Under the pieces are notes generated by a model, which saw only the letters and a list, made by a program, of their open reading frames with translations, was not told the DNA's origin and did no database searches. A stretch of 64,000 nucleotides of DNA, taken from the NCBI RefSeq assembly GCF_001192795.1, contig NZ_DF968181.1, positions 772,342 to 836,341 on the forward strand, read 5' to 3'. How positions within the stretch are numbered: the stretch's first letter is position 1; each line of letters starts with the position of its first letter. This DNA comes from Flexilinea flocculi. GTDB taxonomy: Bacteria; Chloroflexota; Anaerolineae; Anaerolineales; Anaerolineaceae. This document shows, piece by piece, positions 54,398 through 62,819 of the stretch. The position numbers were made by a program, and so were the translations under genes.

Positions 54398-54575
54398 TGT
54401 ACAGATAGAGGCGCGAAATTCATCAGTAGCATGACGGAACTGCTTAAACAGTGTAGATGTTCATGTGAAAGGGAATTTTGCCGAAGCTGAGATCGGTTTA
54501 AGAGTGATTGAGGCTGGGCTTACGGAGAATATCCGAAAGACTGTCACAAATTTTTTGTGGAGCGCTATCGTTCGG
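54398..54575 (+). promoter_or_regulatory. Lysine riboswitch (L box)
   Basis: The conserved core is readable: GATAGAGGCGCGA ... CATCAGTA near the 5' end, GAAAGGGAATTTTGCCGAAG in the middle, GGCTGGGCTT, CCGAAAGACTGTCAC and TGTGGAGCGCTATC at the 3' end, closing P1 (GATAG / CTATC). Lysine binding in this class stabilises a downstream terminator. A possible competing hairpin TTACATAA / TTATGTAA (54577-54608) and then a strong terminator follow, so high lysine should shut off the permease operon. Confidence 0.9.
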
Positions 54576-54608
54576 TTTACATAATTGTTATGCATTTTGG
54601 TTATGTAA

Positions 54609-54640
54609 CGGTAGGAGCGATATTACTCCTGCCGTTTTTT
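54609..54640 (+). terminator. Riboswitch-controlled terminator
   Basis: CGGTAGGAG / CTCCTGCCG stem with one bulge, loop CGATATTA, then TTTTTTT. It is placed between the lysine aptamer and the coding region. Confidence 0.9.
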
Positions 54641-54659
54641 TATTGAAAGGAGAACCAAA

Positions 54660-54728
54660 ATGAAGGATAACTTGTCTGTCTGTTTCTGGCATCCATGTTT
54701 CCTGTATTTGAAACATACCTCATGCTGA
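54660..54728 (+). CDS. Short upstream ORF (22 aa) with strong RBS
   Basis: AAAGGAG lies 8 bases before an ATG that opens a 22-codon frame (MKDNLSVCFWHPCFLYLKHT, then SC and TGA). It sits directly after the riboswitch terminator, where the regulated gene normally starts. It may be a leader peptide, or the start of a lost gene whose control now passes to the permease 175 bases further on. There are no lysine codon runs (2 of 22). Confidence 0.4.
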   Translation: MKDNLSVCFWHPCFLYLKHTSC

Positions 54729-54902
54729 TTCTGAATTCGAATTCTTTCAGAACGGCTTAAATTTACCCAAATTTCTTACATTTGTTCCATATTGTATTCG
54801 TTTATATCGCAAGAACAACAACCAATAGGAAACTTTTTATTGTTCTTGATATTATGGATTTATTTAAATCAAATAACATTAGATGTGAAGAGGGCAGATA
54901 CC

Positions 54903-56288
54903 ATGGCAGAAGAATTAAAAATCCAAAATCTTACAACTGAAAAGACTGAATTCAAGCGTGAAGTCGGTGTTTTCGGAGGTGTCAGTTTGTTAGGCGGCAT
55001 TATGATCGGTTCCGGTATTTTCTATATCGGTTCTTATGTGATGATGCGTACCGGAATGAGTCAGGGATTGTCCCTGTTAGCCTGGATTATCGGTGGAATT
55101 GTCTGTTTGCTCGGCGGGTTATGCCTGGCTGAATTGGGTACAGCCATGCCGAAAGCCGGCGGTATGACTGTGTATCTGAATGAAGCATACCATCCAATCG
55201 TCGGATTTTTGTGCGGTTTCAGCAGCTGGTTGTTGGGCGGTCCAGGATCCATTGCAGGAATTGCGATTGCATTACCGACAGCCATGCGGACATTTTTTGA
55301 TTTGAGTGATTTCAGTATCAAAATGATCGCAGTGATTCTGATTCTTGGTTTGACGGTTTACAACTACTTAGGAATTAAGCAGGGCAGCGTTCTGCAAAAC
55401 ATCACCATGGTTGCCAAACTGGTTCCGATTGTAATTATTTTAGTCGCTGCATTATTCCTGGGGCGGGCAACACCGGATCTAAGCCTCGTTCCACAGGGAG
55501 ACTCTGTAAGTTCTGGAAAAGTAATTGGAATGGTAGCATTCGCTGTGATTGCAACATTGTGGGCCTACGAGGGATGGACGAATCTGAATACCATCAGCGA
55601 GGAAGTGAAGAATCCACGGCGGAATTTGCCCCTTTCCATCATCATCGCAATCGTCAGTATTACTGTGTTATACACTTTATTCAATTTTGCAATCTATCGC
55701 GTCTTTTCTCTGGAAGAAATTAAAACCTATATTGACAGCGGAAATTTTTATCTTGGAACCGAAGTCGCGAAGTTGTTCATGGGTAATTTCGGAGCCATTC
55801 TGGTAACTGTCGGTATGATTGTATCCATGTTCGGTGCATTGAACGGCTGTATTCTGGCTTTCCCCCGCATGTACTATGCGATGTCGGTTGAAGGTCACTT
55901 CTTCAAGAGTTTTAAAGTGCTCCATCCTGTCAACAAAATTCCGACTGCTGCATTGTTCGTTCAGGCAGGTATATCGATTATTCTGGTGGTTTTTCGGAGT
56001 CTGGATCAATTAACCAGTCTGGTGATTTTCTCCGGAATGATCTATAACTTCCTGACCGTACTTGCTGTAATTATCCTTAGAAGGAAGTACCCAACGATTG
56101 AGAGACCTTATAAAGCATGGGGCTATCCGGTGCTGACAGTGATAACAGCATTAATTTTTATGGGATTAATGGTAAATACTTTTATCGAAGATCCAACAAC
56201 AGCATTATTAAGCCTGGCTGTTCAGGTTGCAGGTGTGTTAGTGTACCTGATTTTCGATAGAATTTATCAGAGAGAAAGGGCAAATTAG
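54903..56288 (+). CDS. APC-family amino acid permease, probably lysine
   Basis: About 461 residues with 12 hydrophobic helices. The start is the ATG at 54903 (AGAGGG upstream). The APC signature lies in the first helix, GGIMIGSGIFYIGSYVMM (about residues 27-44), with the later PRRNLPLSIIIAI pattern. It resembles LAT/SteT-type exchangers. The lysine riboswitch upstream makes lysine or a related cationic amino acid the most likely substrate; the sequence alone could not tell. The amidohydrolase gene follows by 10 bases. Confidence 0.85.
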   Translation: MAEELKIQNLTTEKTEFKREVGVFGGVSLLGGIMIGSGIFYIGSYVMMRTGMSQGLSLLAWIIGGIVCLLGGLCLAELGTAMPKAGGMTVYLNEAYHPIVGFLCGFSSWLLGGPGSIAGIAIALPTAMRTFFDLSDFSIKMIAVILILGLTVYNYLGIKQGSVLQNITMVAKLVPIVIILVAALFLGRATPDLSLVPQGDSVSSGKVIGMVAFAVIATLWAYEGWTNLNTISEEVKNPRRNLPLSIIIAIVSITVLYTLFNFAIYRVFSLEEIKTYIDSGNFYLGTEVAKLFMGNFGAILVTVGMIVSMFGALNGCILAFPRMYYAMSVEGHFFKSFKVLHPVNKIPTAALFVQAGISIILVVFRSLDQLTSLVIFSGMIYNFLTVLAVIILRRKYPTIERPYKAWGYPVLTVITALIFMGLMVNTFIEDPTTALLSLAVQVAGVLVYLIFDRIYQRERAN

Positions 56289-56298
56289 GAAAACGATC

Positions 56299-57933
56299 AT
56301 GAGAACAGCGATATTTAACGGGAAAGTCTACGTAGACCGGGGCAATTTTGCACAGGCAATACTAATTGAGAATGACCGGATCATTCAAACAGGCTCGGAT
56401 GCGGAAATTTTAAATTGTTCCGGAATCGAGAAACGAATCGATTGCCAGGGCAGAACGGTTATTCCCGGGTTGAATGATTCCCATTTGCATCTGTTGATGG
56501 TCGGAGTCAGTCTTTCTCAGGTACAGATCAACGGCTGTTCTTCCATTGATGATTTGGTTAATCGTTGCAGAGAATTCATCGCAGAAAATCCTGAATCTGT
56601 TCGACATGGCTTATTGGGTATGGGATGGAATCAGGATCTCTTCACATCCGGCGAAATTCGCAATCCGAACCGGCATGATCTGGACAGGATCTCTACCGAA
56701 ATTCCGATCCTGCTGTATCGTGTGTGCGGCCATACTGCGGTGGCTAATACCTGTGCAATTCAAAAACTTGGGTTGACAGCCAAATCTCCTCAGTTTGAGG
56801 GCGGTTTTTTTGAAACCGAGGCAGATGGTTATCCCACCGGTTTATTCGCAGAAAATGCCTGCGAACATATCCGTTCAGTTTTTCCCAATCCAACCATAGA
56901 AGAATACAAGCAGATGCTCGTTAAAGCCATGCGCTATGCTGCGTCTCAAGGCGTCACATCTGTTCAATCCAATGACGCCGGCGGTATGCAGATCAATACA
57001 CGTGATGGTCTGGAGATGGTGAAGCAATTGTATGAGTCCGGAAACGGAATTATTCGTTATCATCATCAGATCGGGTTCAAAAACTTGAACGAATTTCAAG
57101 AAATGATTGCGACAGGAGATTATCAAAATGGGCGGTATGAAGTTCCTGATTGGCTGACTCTCGGACCGCTGAAATTGTTTAAAGACGGAAGCCTTGGTGC
57201 GCGGACAGCGATGATCCGAAATGGTTATCAGGATGATCCTGGAAACTTCGGCGTGGAAACGATTTCTAATGAAGTGGTTGAACAATATTGTATTGCAGCT
57301 GCAGATGCCGGCATCCCTGTCGCAATCCACGCGATTGGTGATGGGGCTGTGGAGCAGGTTTTAGATGCTTACCAGAAGGTGCTTGTGGATGGAACCAATC
57401 CACTTCGTCATAGTATTGTCCACTGTCAAATAACCGATCGCGGCCTGTTAGAACGAATTGCCCGCATGGGAATTCTGGTGCATTATCAGCCGGTTTTTCT
57501 TGATTATGACATGCAGATTGTAGAAAGCCGTGTCGGATCTGACTTGGCATCCACTTCATACGCTTTTCATACACTGGATACATTAGGCGGGAAAATTTCT
57601 TACGGAACGGATTCCCCTGTGGAAAATTGCAATCCTTTCGCATGTATTTTCAGTGCTGTTACTCGCAAAGAGCGTTCCGGAAAAATTCCCGCAGCATTCT
57701 TTCCGCAGGAATGTGTTGATGTTGAAACTGCGGTGGATGCGTATACCATCGGCAGCGCTTATGCGCAGTTTATGGAACAGCGTAAAGGGCGGATTCGTGA
57801 GGGATATCTGGCAGATTTATTGATACTGGATCAGGATATCTTTACTGTTTCAGCGGATCAGATTCAGTATATACATCCGGAACTGACGATGGTAGGCGGA
57901 AAAATTGTCTATCAGACGGGACAAATAGGATAA
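56299..57933 (+). CDS. YtcJ-type metal-dependent amidohydrolase
   Basis: A 544-residue amidohydrolase. The metal motif is NDSHLHLL (HxH, about residues 59-66); LFKDGSLGARTA lies about 293-304, AIHAIGDGAVEQ about 343-354, and YGTDSPVENCNPF (catalytic aspartate) about 435-447. YtcJ-like enzymes hydrolyse N-acyl or formyl bonds; the substrate is unknown. It is in one transcription unit with the lysine-riboswitch permease, so a lysine derivative (for example an N-acylated form) is a tempting but unproven substrate. It ends before a strong terminator. Confidence 0.82.
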   Translation: MRTAIFNGKVYVDRGNFAQAILIENDRIIQTGSDAEILNCSGIEKRIDCQGRTVIPGLNDSHLHLLMVGVSLSQVQINGCSSIDDLVNRCREFIAENPESVRHGLLGMGWNQDLFTSGEIRNPNRHDLDRISTEIPILLYRVCGHTAVANTCAIQKLGLTAKSPQFEGGFFETEADGYPTGLFAENACEHIRSVFPNPTIEEYKQMLVKAMRYAASQGVTSVQSNDAGGMQINTRDGLEMVKQLYESGNGIIRYHHQIGFKNLNEFQEMIATGDYQNGRYEVPDWLTLGPLKLFKDGSLGARTAMIRNGYQDDPGNFGVETISNEVVEQYCIAAADAGIPVAIHAIGDGAVEQVLDAYQKVLVDGTNPLRHSIVHCQITDRGLLERIARMGILVHYQPVFLDYDMQIVESRVGSDLASTSYAFHTLDTLGGKISYGTDSPVENCNPFACIFSAVTRKERSGKIPAAFFPQECVDVETAVDAYTIGSAYAQFMEQRKGRIREGYLADLLILDQDIFTVSADQIQYIHPELTMVGGKIVYQTGQIG

Positions 57934-57970
57934 CCACTACTCATCAGAAGGATTATTATTTCAAAATTCG

Positions 57971-58012
57971 AGGACAGGTTTTTCTTTTTATAAGAAAAAC
58001 CTGTCCTTTTTA
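57971..58012 (+). terminator. Terminator of the permease-amidohydrolase operon
   Basis: 16-bp stem AGGACAGGTTTTTCTT / AAGAAAAACCTGTCCT with a short loop and TTTTT following; its end overlaps the hflX stop. Confidence 0.9.
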
Positions 58013-59374
58013 ATCTTCCGGAAAAATCGGTCGGTCTGTTTCCTGGTGAGTCGGTTTATCGACAAAATTTTGAAAACGGGTAATCAATCTGCCTGGAATG
58101 GAACCCTGTATCATGACTCCGTTTTGAAAATTCTCGATCAAATCAATCGATCCTTGTTCATGAAACTGCGCGATCAGCGCTCCTTCGGTAAAGGGCAGAC
58201 GGACACGAATCGGCAACATCTTTTCATATAACTGTTCCATAATTCCGGCTTTCAGCGCTTCCATCCCCTGCCCTGTTTTAGCAGAAATCAGGAATGCGTC
58301 AGGATCTGTTTCTGCCAGTAACTGTTTTGCCTCTTCGGCATCTTCCAGCAAATCAGCCTTGTTGAAAACACTGATGACCGGTATGTGATCCGCCTCGATT
58401 TCAGCCAGCGTTGCCTGGACACTTTCATATTGTGCCGCTGCGTTGAAATGCGAGACGTCAATGACATGCAGCAGCAAGTCCGCTTCATTAATTTCTTCCA
58501 AAGTCGATCGAAAAGCTGCGATGAGTTGCGTGGGCAGTTTTTGTATAAAACCAACGGTATCTGTAAACAGACACAGGTGCGAACCGGGCAACATCACACG
58601 GCGGGTTGTCGGATCCAGCGTGGCAAAAAGTTGATCGGCGACGTATACATCCGCATCGGCAAGTGAATTCAGGAGGGTTGATTTTCCGGAGTTCGTATAG
58701 CCTACAAGCGCAACTACAGGAATCTGAGACCGCTTCCGTTGAGCGCGATATCTTTTGCGATGATCCGAAACTTTTTCGATTTCCTTTTTTAAAAATGCGA
58801 TACGTTTTCTGATCTCGCGTTTATCAACTTCCAATTGCGTTTCACCCGGACCGCGCAGACCGACGCCGCCGGCGCTTCCGGAACGTCCGGACGCACCGCC
58901 TGCCTGCCGCTCCAAATGGCTCCAGGCATGGGATAATCTGGGAAGGCGATATTCATGTTGCGCCAATTCCACCTGAAGACGCCCCTCTTTGGTTGTGGCA
59001 TGCTGAGCAAAAATGTCCAGAATGAGCGTCGTCCGATCGATAATGCGCACTGATTTTCCAAAACGGAGGCTGAGCTCTCGCAGATGGCGGGGTGATAATT
59101 CGTTATCAAAAAGGATGATATCTGCCAGCGTTTCTTCAGCCAGCGCTGCAACCTCCTCCACTTTCCCGCTGCCGATGTAAGTACTGGCATGCGGACGTTC
59201 CAGCTTTTGACTGGTTTCACCGACCACTTCCAAACCGGCTGTGTCAGCAAGTAATGCCAGCTCTTCCAGTGAATCTGACAATGACAAGATGGAAGGTTCG
59301 TTTTTAATCTCGACGCCAACCAGAAAAGCGCGTTCTTTTCGTTCATTTGTAGATCTGAGTATATTTTCTGCCAT
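58010..59374 (-). CDS. hflX: GTPase HflX
   Basis: A 454-residue HflX. The N-terminal HflX domain has STYIGSGKVEEV (about residues 64-75), DNELSPRHLREL (about 90-101) and GPGETQLEVDKREI (about 175-188). A coiled helix then leads to the GTPase domain: G1 GYTNSGKST (about 223), TLDPTTRR (G2), DTVGFI (G3) and NKAD (G4). It splits or rescues stalled ribosomes. No hfq or other partner is adjacent. The start is the ATG at 59374. Confidence 0.95.
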   Translation of the reverse strand: MAENILRSTNERKERAFLVGVEIKNEPSILSLSDSLEELALLADTAGLEVVGETSQKLERPHASTYIGSGKVEEVAALAEETLADIILFDNELSPRHLRELSLRFGKSVRIIDRTTLILDIFAQHATTKEGRLQVELAQHEYRLPRLSHAWSHLERQAGGASGRSGSAGGVGLRGPGETQLEVDKREIRKRIAFLKKEIEKVSDHRKRYRAQRKRSQIPVVALVGYTNSGKSTLLNSLADADVYVADQLFATLDPTTRRVMLPGSHLCLFTDTVGFIQKLPTQLIAAFRSTLEEINEADLLLHVIDVSHFNAAAQYESVQATLAEIEADHIPVISVFNKADLLEDAEEAKQLLAETDPDAFLISAKTGQGMEALKAGIMEQLYEKMLPIRVRLPFTEGALIAQFHEQGSIDLIENFQNGVMIQGSIPGRLITRFQNFVDKPTHQETDRPIFPED

Positions 59375-59423
59375 AAATCCAATTATACCGAGAAAACTTC
59401 ATCATTTACTTTGGAACAAGCGG

Positions 59424-59577
59424 TTCGAAATTTGAAAAAGCCTTTTGAGTAAAAAGAAAAAAACTTGTTATTGTGTAAGGGCGAAGCAATTTTCTGCCAA
59501 ATGCGGGAATAGATTGCTTCATTGGACTGACGCCCTCCTCGCAATGACAGATCAATCCATATTTCGAATTGCTGGAT
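59424..59577. repeat. Chimera of family 1 and family 2 repeats
   Basis: A family 1 left part (GCGGTTCGAAATTTGAAAAA ... CTTGTTATTGTGT, 59424-59475) is followed by family 2 sequence (GGGCGAAGCAATTTTCTGCC ... CTCGCAATGACAG, 59478-59550), then an intact family 1 right end CCATATTTCGAATTGCTGG. Family 2 appears to have replaced or entered the stem of a foldback element. Confidence 0.8.
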
Positions 59578-59618
59578 CACGGATGGATAAGCAGCAAAAT
59601 CCTTTATAATTTGAATTA

Positions 59619-61118
59619 ATGAGAACTGAAATGATTTCTGTCCAGCCGTTTGATGATGTCCATTCCGTAATCGATAAAATGAATCAAATATTGAATGCCA
59701 ATGTTGCGGTGAAACGGATTTTAATCATTTGGCCGAAACGCGGCCGGTTAATAGAAGAACCGCTGGATTTCGGCAGGCTGGCGACATGGGCGAAACATCA
59801 TGATGTGCAAATTGCAATAGCCGTAAGAGACCCTTTTATCCAAAAAATCGCTGCTGAAAGAAATATTCCTGTGTTTTCATCTCGAGAAAATGCGCAGCAG
59901 GAGAATTGGATTTCAAAAAAAGTATTGGATGTGGATTTACAACCTGTTCGACAACAGGCTTTCGCAGCTCTTCAAGCCGATAAGGAAACAGTCAGCTTGC
60001 GAACACGAGTCTCCAAATGGAGTTATTTACTGCTCTTACCTGCTTTTGCCGTTGTTTTCATCGTTCTCTCTCTGCTGATTCCACATGCAATTATTTATGT
60101 TCCCAGAGAAAATGCAGTACAAACTTTGAGCATTCCTTTTTGGACAAGCGAAGAATTGGAAACTGCAACAAAAAATGGAGGGATACCTTCAAAGGTAGAT
60201 CATCTTTTTTTAAATCTACAGGCAACCGTTCCTGCAACCGATCGTGTTCACTCAAAGGGTATGCTTGCTTCAGGAACAATCACCCTATCAAGCAGTTGCA
60301 TCAATGAACAACGGATTTCGGCAGGGACGCTTGTTATGACTGCTGATTCTGAACCAAAAAAGTTTCATTTGCTGGAAGAAATCCAATTAGCTTCCGGAGA
60401 AACCAAAGATGCTGGTATTATTGCAGATTCCAGCGGATCCGATTCCAATTTATCCGAAGGATCGATTGTTTTGATTGATAAACCGTTTGATAGTTGTATC
60501 CAAGTCCTGCAAAGCAGACCGACCAGCGGAGGTACGGATGGTATTTATCCAAGCCCTGGCAAACTTGATTACGACCATGCGGCATCGATCATCCTCGAAC
60601 AGGTTGAGTCGGAAGCCAATCAGGCGATTCAGGATTTATATGGCTCTCTACGTATGCCATTAAAAAACAGTCTGCGAATCGAAAAGGTTTCTGATGAGAT
60701 CCTGACACCGGAAATCGGATATGCCGGATCTGAATTAACGCTGCAGCAAACCATTGAAGTATCTGTCCGTACCGTCAGTTATCAGGATATGATCGCGTTT
60801 GCCAAACTGATGATGGATCATCAGAAAAATGGTGTTTTTTTTCCAAAAAATGATGCCATTTCATTTCAGGATGAGAATCCACCAGTATTATCCGAGAATG
60901 GATTGATCACATGGAGTCTGATCGCGGAAAGGGTTGGATCTTTCCGGTATGATGCGGATCAGATAAGAGCAATTGTTACCGGGGAAAAAATTGCGTATGG
61001 AAAAGCAAAACTGGAAGAATTTTTTCAAAATTCCGATGCATTCAGTGTTCAGGTTTGGCCAGCGTGGATTCACTCGTTTCCTGTTGTGTCCGCAAATATC
61101 TGGATTTGGGATCAGTAG
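59619..61118 (+). CDS. Single-TM protein, baseplate J-like, upstream of ruvX
   Basis: 499 residues. The first 120 are soluble and Rossmann-like (AVKRILIIWPKRGRL; VQIAIAVRDPFI). One membrane helix spans about 133-155 (WSYLLLLPAFAVVFIVLSLL). The rest is a beta-rich extracytoplasmic region. The part after the helix resembles baseplate J/gp47-annotated proteins of Chloroflexota, but this is a family resemblance, not a phage gene. Start choice is uncertain: the ATG at 59619 and the one at 59631 both lack a clear RBS. It precedes ruvX by about 117 bases. Function unknown. Confidence 0.6.
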   Translation: MRTEMISVQPFDDVHSVIDKMNQILNANVAVKRILIIWPKRGRLIEEPLDFGRLATWAKHHDVQIAIAVRDPFIQKIAAERNIPVFSSRENAQQENWISKKVLDVDLQPVRQQAFAALQADKETVSLRTRVSKWSYLLLLPAFAVVFIVLSLLIPHAIIYVPRENAVQTLSIPFWTSEELETATKNGGIPSKVDHLFLNLQATVPATDRVHSKGMLASGTITLSSSCINEQRISAGTLVMTADSEPKKFHLLEEIQLASGETKDAGIIADSSGSDSNLSEGSIVLIDKPFDSCIQVLQSRPTSGGTDGIYPSPGKLDYDHAASIILEQVESEANQAIQDLYGSLRMPLKNSLRIEKVSDEILTPEIGYAGSELTLQQTIEVSVRTVSYQDMIAFAKLMMDHQKNGVFFPKNDAISFQDENPPVLSENGLITWSLIAERVGSFRYDADQIRAIVTGEKIAYGKAKLEEFFQNSDAFSVQVWPAWIHSFPVVSANIWIWDQ

Positions 61119-61148
61119 CAAGTGTCTGCATTGTTTCCTCATGCGATG

Positions 61149-61217
61149 ATACAACAATTCGATATTCGAAAAAAACATTTTCGGACAGCAATTAATCCCC
61201 CCATATTTTGATTACTG
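61149..61217. repeat. Family 1 terminal repeats without palindrome
   Basis: ACAACAATTCGATATTCGAA on the left and CCATATTTTGATTACTGG on the right enclose about 30 bases lacking a stem. It lies just upstream of ruvX. Confidence 0.5.
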
Positions 61218-61234
61218 GAGAATATGGAACCACG

Positions 61235-61699
61235 ATGAAAATTCGGAAGAAAATTTTAGCAGTTGATTTGGGCGAGAAAAATATCGGATTGGCAATCAGT
61301 GATTTGTATGGAATGATTGCCATGCCACTGGAAACGTTTCAGCATCGGAATCGTGAATGGGACGCGCAGCATATTGTCGAGAAAGCCGATTCCGTTGGTG
61401 CATCGATCATCCTGATAGGACAGGCGTTGGATGCTGAAGGTCAGATTGGCTCAGCCGCCCGGCATGCAATCAAAGTGGCTGATGTTGTGCGTTCTTTTTT
61501 TCAGGGTGAAGTGCTGTTGTGGGATGAATCCGGCTCGACCGATGCCGTTAAAAAAAATTATGTGGAAATGGGAATTCCCAGAACAAAACGCAGAGGTCAT
61601 TTAGATGCAAGCGCTGCGGCTTGGATTCTCCAGGATTTTTTAGATTCTCAATCTTATCAGGAAAGTTTTGGCGAAAAGCGTGACCAGGATGATTCGTAG
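61235..61699 (+). CDS. ruvX: RuvX/YqgF-family nuclease
   Basis: About 154 residues from the ATG at 61235. It shows the RNase H-like fold motifs of YqgF: ILAVDLGEKNIGLAISD (about residues 7-23, first acidic residue), ILIGQALDAEGQIG (about 63-76; families usually show VVGLP here), LLWDESGSTDAV (about 100-111) and HLDASAAAWILQDFL (about 128-142). It is probably a pre-16S rRNA nuclease or Holliday-junction resolvase. ruvX-mltG adjacency is common. Its end overlaps the mltG start by about 11 bases. Confidence 0.88.
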   Translation: MKIRKKILAVDLGEKNIGLAISDLYGMIAMPLETFQHRNREWDAQHIVEKADSVGASIILIGQALDAEGQIGSAARHAIKVADVVRSFFQGEVLLWDESGSTDAVKKNYVEMGIPRTKRRGHLDASAAAWILQDFLDSQSYQESFGEKRDQDDS

Positions 61700-62819
61700 A
61701 CCACTCAGAGGAAAACCGCTTATTCTTTTAATTCTGGCAGCTGTCATTGTGTTGCTTATGATTGCAGTCATTCTTCCGTTTCAAAAAAATGAAAGTCGTT
61801 TAGCCGTTCTAATTGGCTCAGCTTCCGAAGATTTATCCTGGCTGCAGCGGATTCGATTGATATTCATTCTTTCACGGCAGCTGGATGAATTGAGTCAACC
61901 GGTTGGCAGTGCAGGCAATACCTCGATTATTACCGTAGATGAAGGTGAATCAGTCATTTCGGTTGCTCAGGAAATGCTGGATGGCGGTTTCATTCGGGAC
62001 AAAGAATTGTTCTTGAATTATCTTGTTTACCGCGGCATCGATAAAAAGATTCTGCCCGGGAAATATGCGATGCAGGACAATTTGTCAATCCTTGAGGTTG
62101 GGGATCATCTAATGGATCCGGCTTATCGATTAATCAGTCTGACACTGTTGCCTGGGTTACGTCTTGAGGAAATTGCTGACCTGATTGAACAATCCGGACT
62201 GAGATTTTCTTCAGAAGCTTTTCTGATTGCTGCCAAAGACTATCCTGCAGAATTACATCCTGCAGGAGGGACTTCCTTGGAAGGTTATCTGCTTGCCGGC
62301 GTTTATGAATTCAAACGATCGATTTCATTGGAATCATTTTTGAACGGATTTGTAAATCATTTTCAGCGAATCGTCGACGAAGATATGGTCGAAGCATTCA
62401 GACGGAACGGGATTACGCTCAAACAGGCTGTGACGATGGCATCCATGATCGGAAGGGAAGCGATGTCACCTGAGGAATATCCAATGATCGCTTCCGTTTT
62501 TTACAATCGGCTGCGGGCAGGTATGCGTTTCGAAAGTGATCCGACCGTGCAATATGCAGTGGGTTGGGATGAAAATCAGAAGACTTGGTGGAAGAATCCG
62601 CTTGAATTATCTGATTTATCGGTTTATTCTGAATATAATACCTACATGATTGCGGGATTTCCCAAAGGTCCGATTTCGAATTCTTCGATCGAAATTCTGC
62701 GTGGGGTAGCAAATCCTGATCAAACGCCCTTTTTCTATTTCAGAGCGAAATGTGACGGTTCGCCGTATCACAATTTTGCCGTAACTTATGAGGAACATTT
62801 ACAAAATGACTGTAACTGA
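61689..62819 (+). CDS. mltG: Endolytic murein transglycosylase MltG
   Basis: About 376 residues from the ATG at 61689 (a TTG at 61668 is an alternative). One N-terminal membrane helix (about residues 10-30) is followed by a LysM-like region (SVISVAQEMLDGGFI). The YceG catalytic domain has MASMIGREAM (catalytic Glu, about 255) and YNRLRAGMRFESDPTVQYA (about 273-291). It cuts nascent peptidoglycan strands. Its presence implies a peptidoglycan wall in this organism. Confidence 0.93.
   Translation: MIRRPLRGKPLILLILAAVIVLLMIAVILPFQKNESRLAVLIGSASEDLSWLQRIRLIFILSRQLDELSQPVGSAGNTSIITVDEGESVISVAQEMLDGGFIRDKELFLNYLVYRGIDKKILPGKYAMQDNLSILEVGDHLMDPAYRLISLTLLPGLRLEEIADLIEQSGLRFSSEAFLIAAKDYPAELHPAGGTSLEGYLLAGVYEFKRSISLESFLNGFVNHFQRIVDEDMVEAFRRNGITLKQAVTMASMIGREAMSPEEYPMIASVFYNRLRAGMRFESDPTVQYAVGWDENQKTWWKNPLELSDLSVYSEYNTYMIAGFPKGPISNSSIEILRGVANPDQTPFFYFRAKCDGSPYHNFAVTYEEHLQNDCN

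Noticed and set aside
59619-61118. Phage baseplate gene, hence a prophage
   Set aside because: No other phage genes are nearby; a single membrane helix and linkage to ruvX-mltG argue for a cellular protein.
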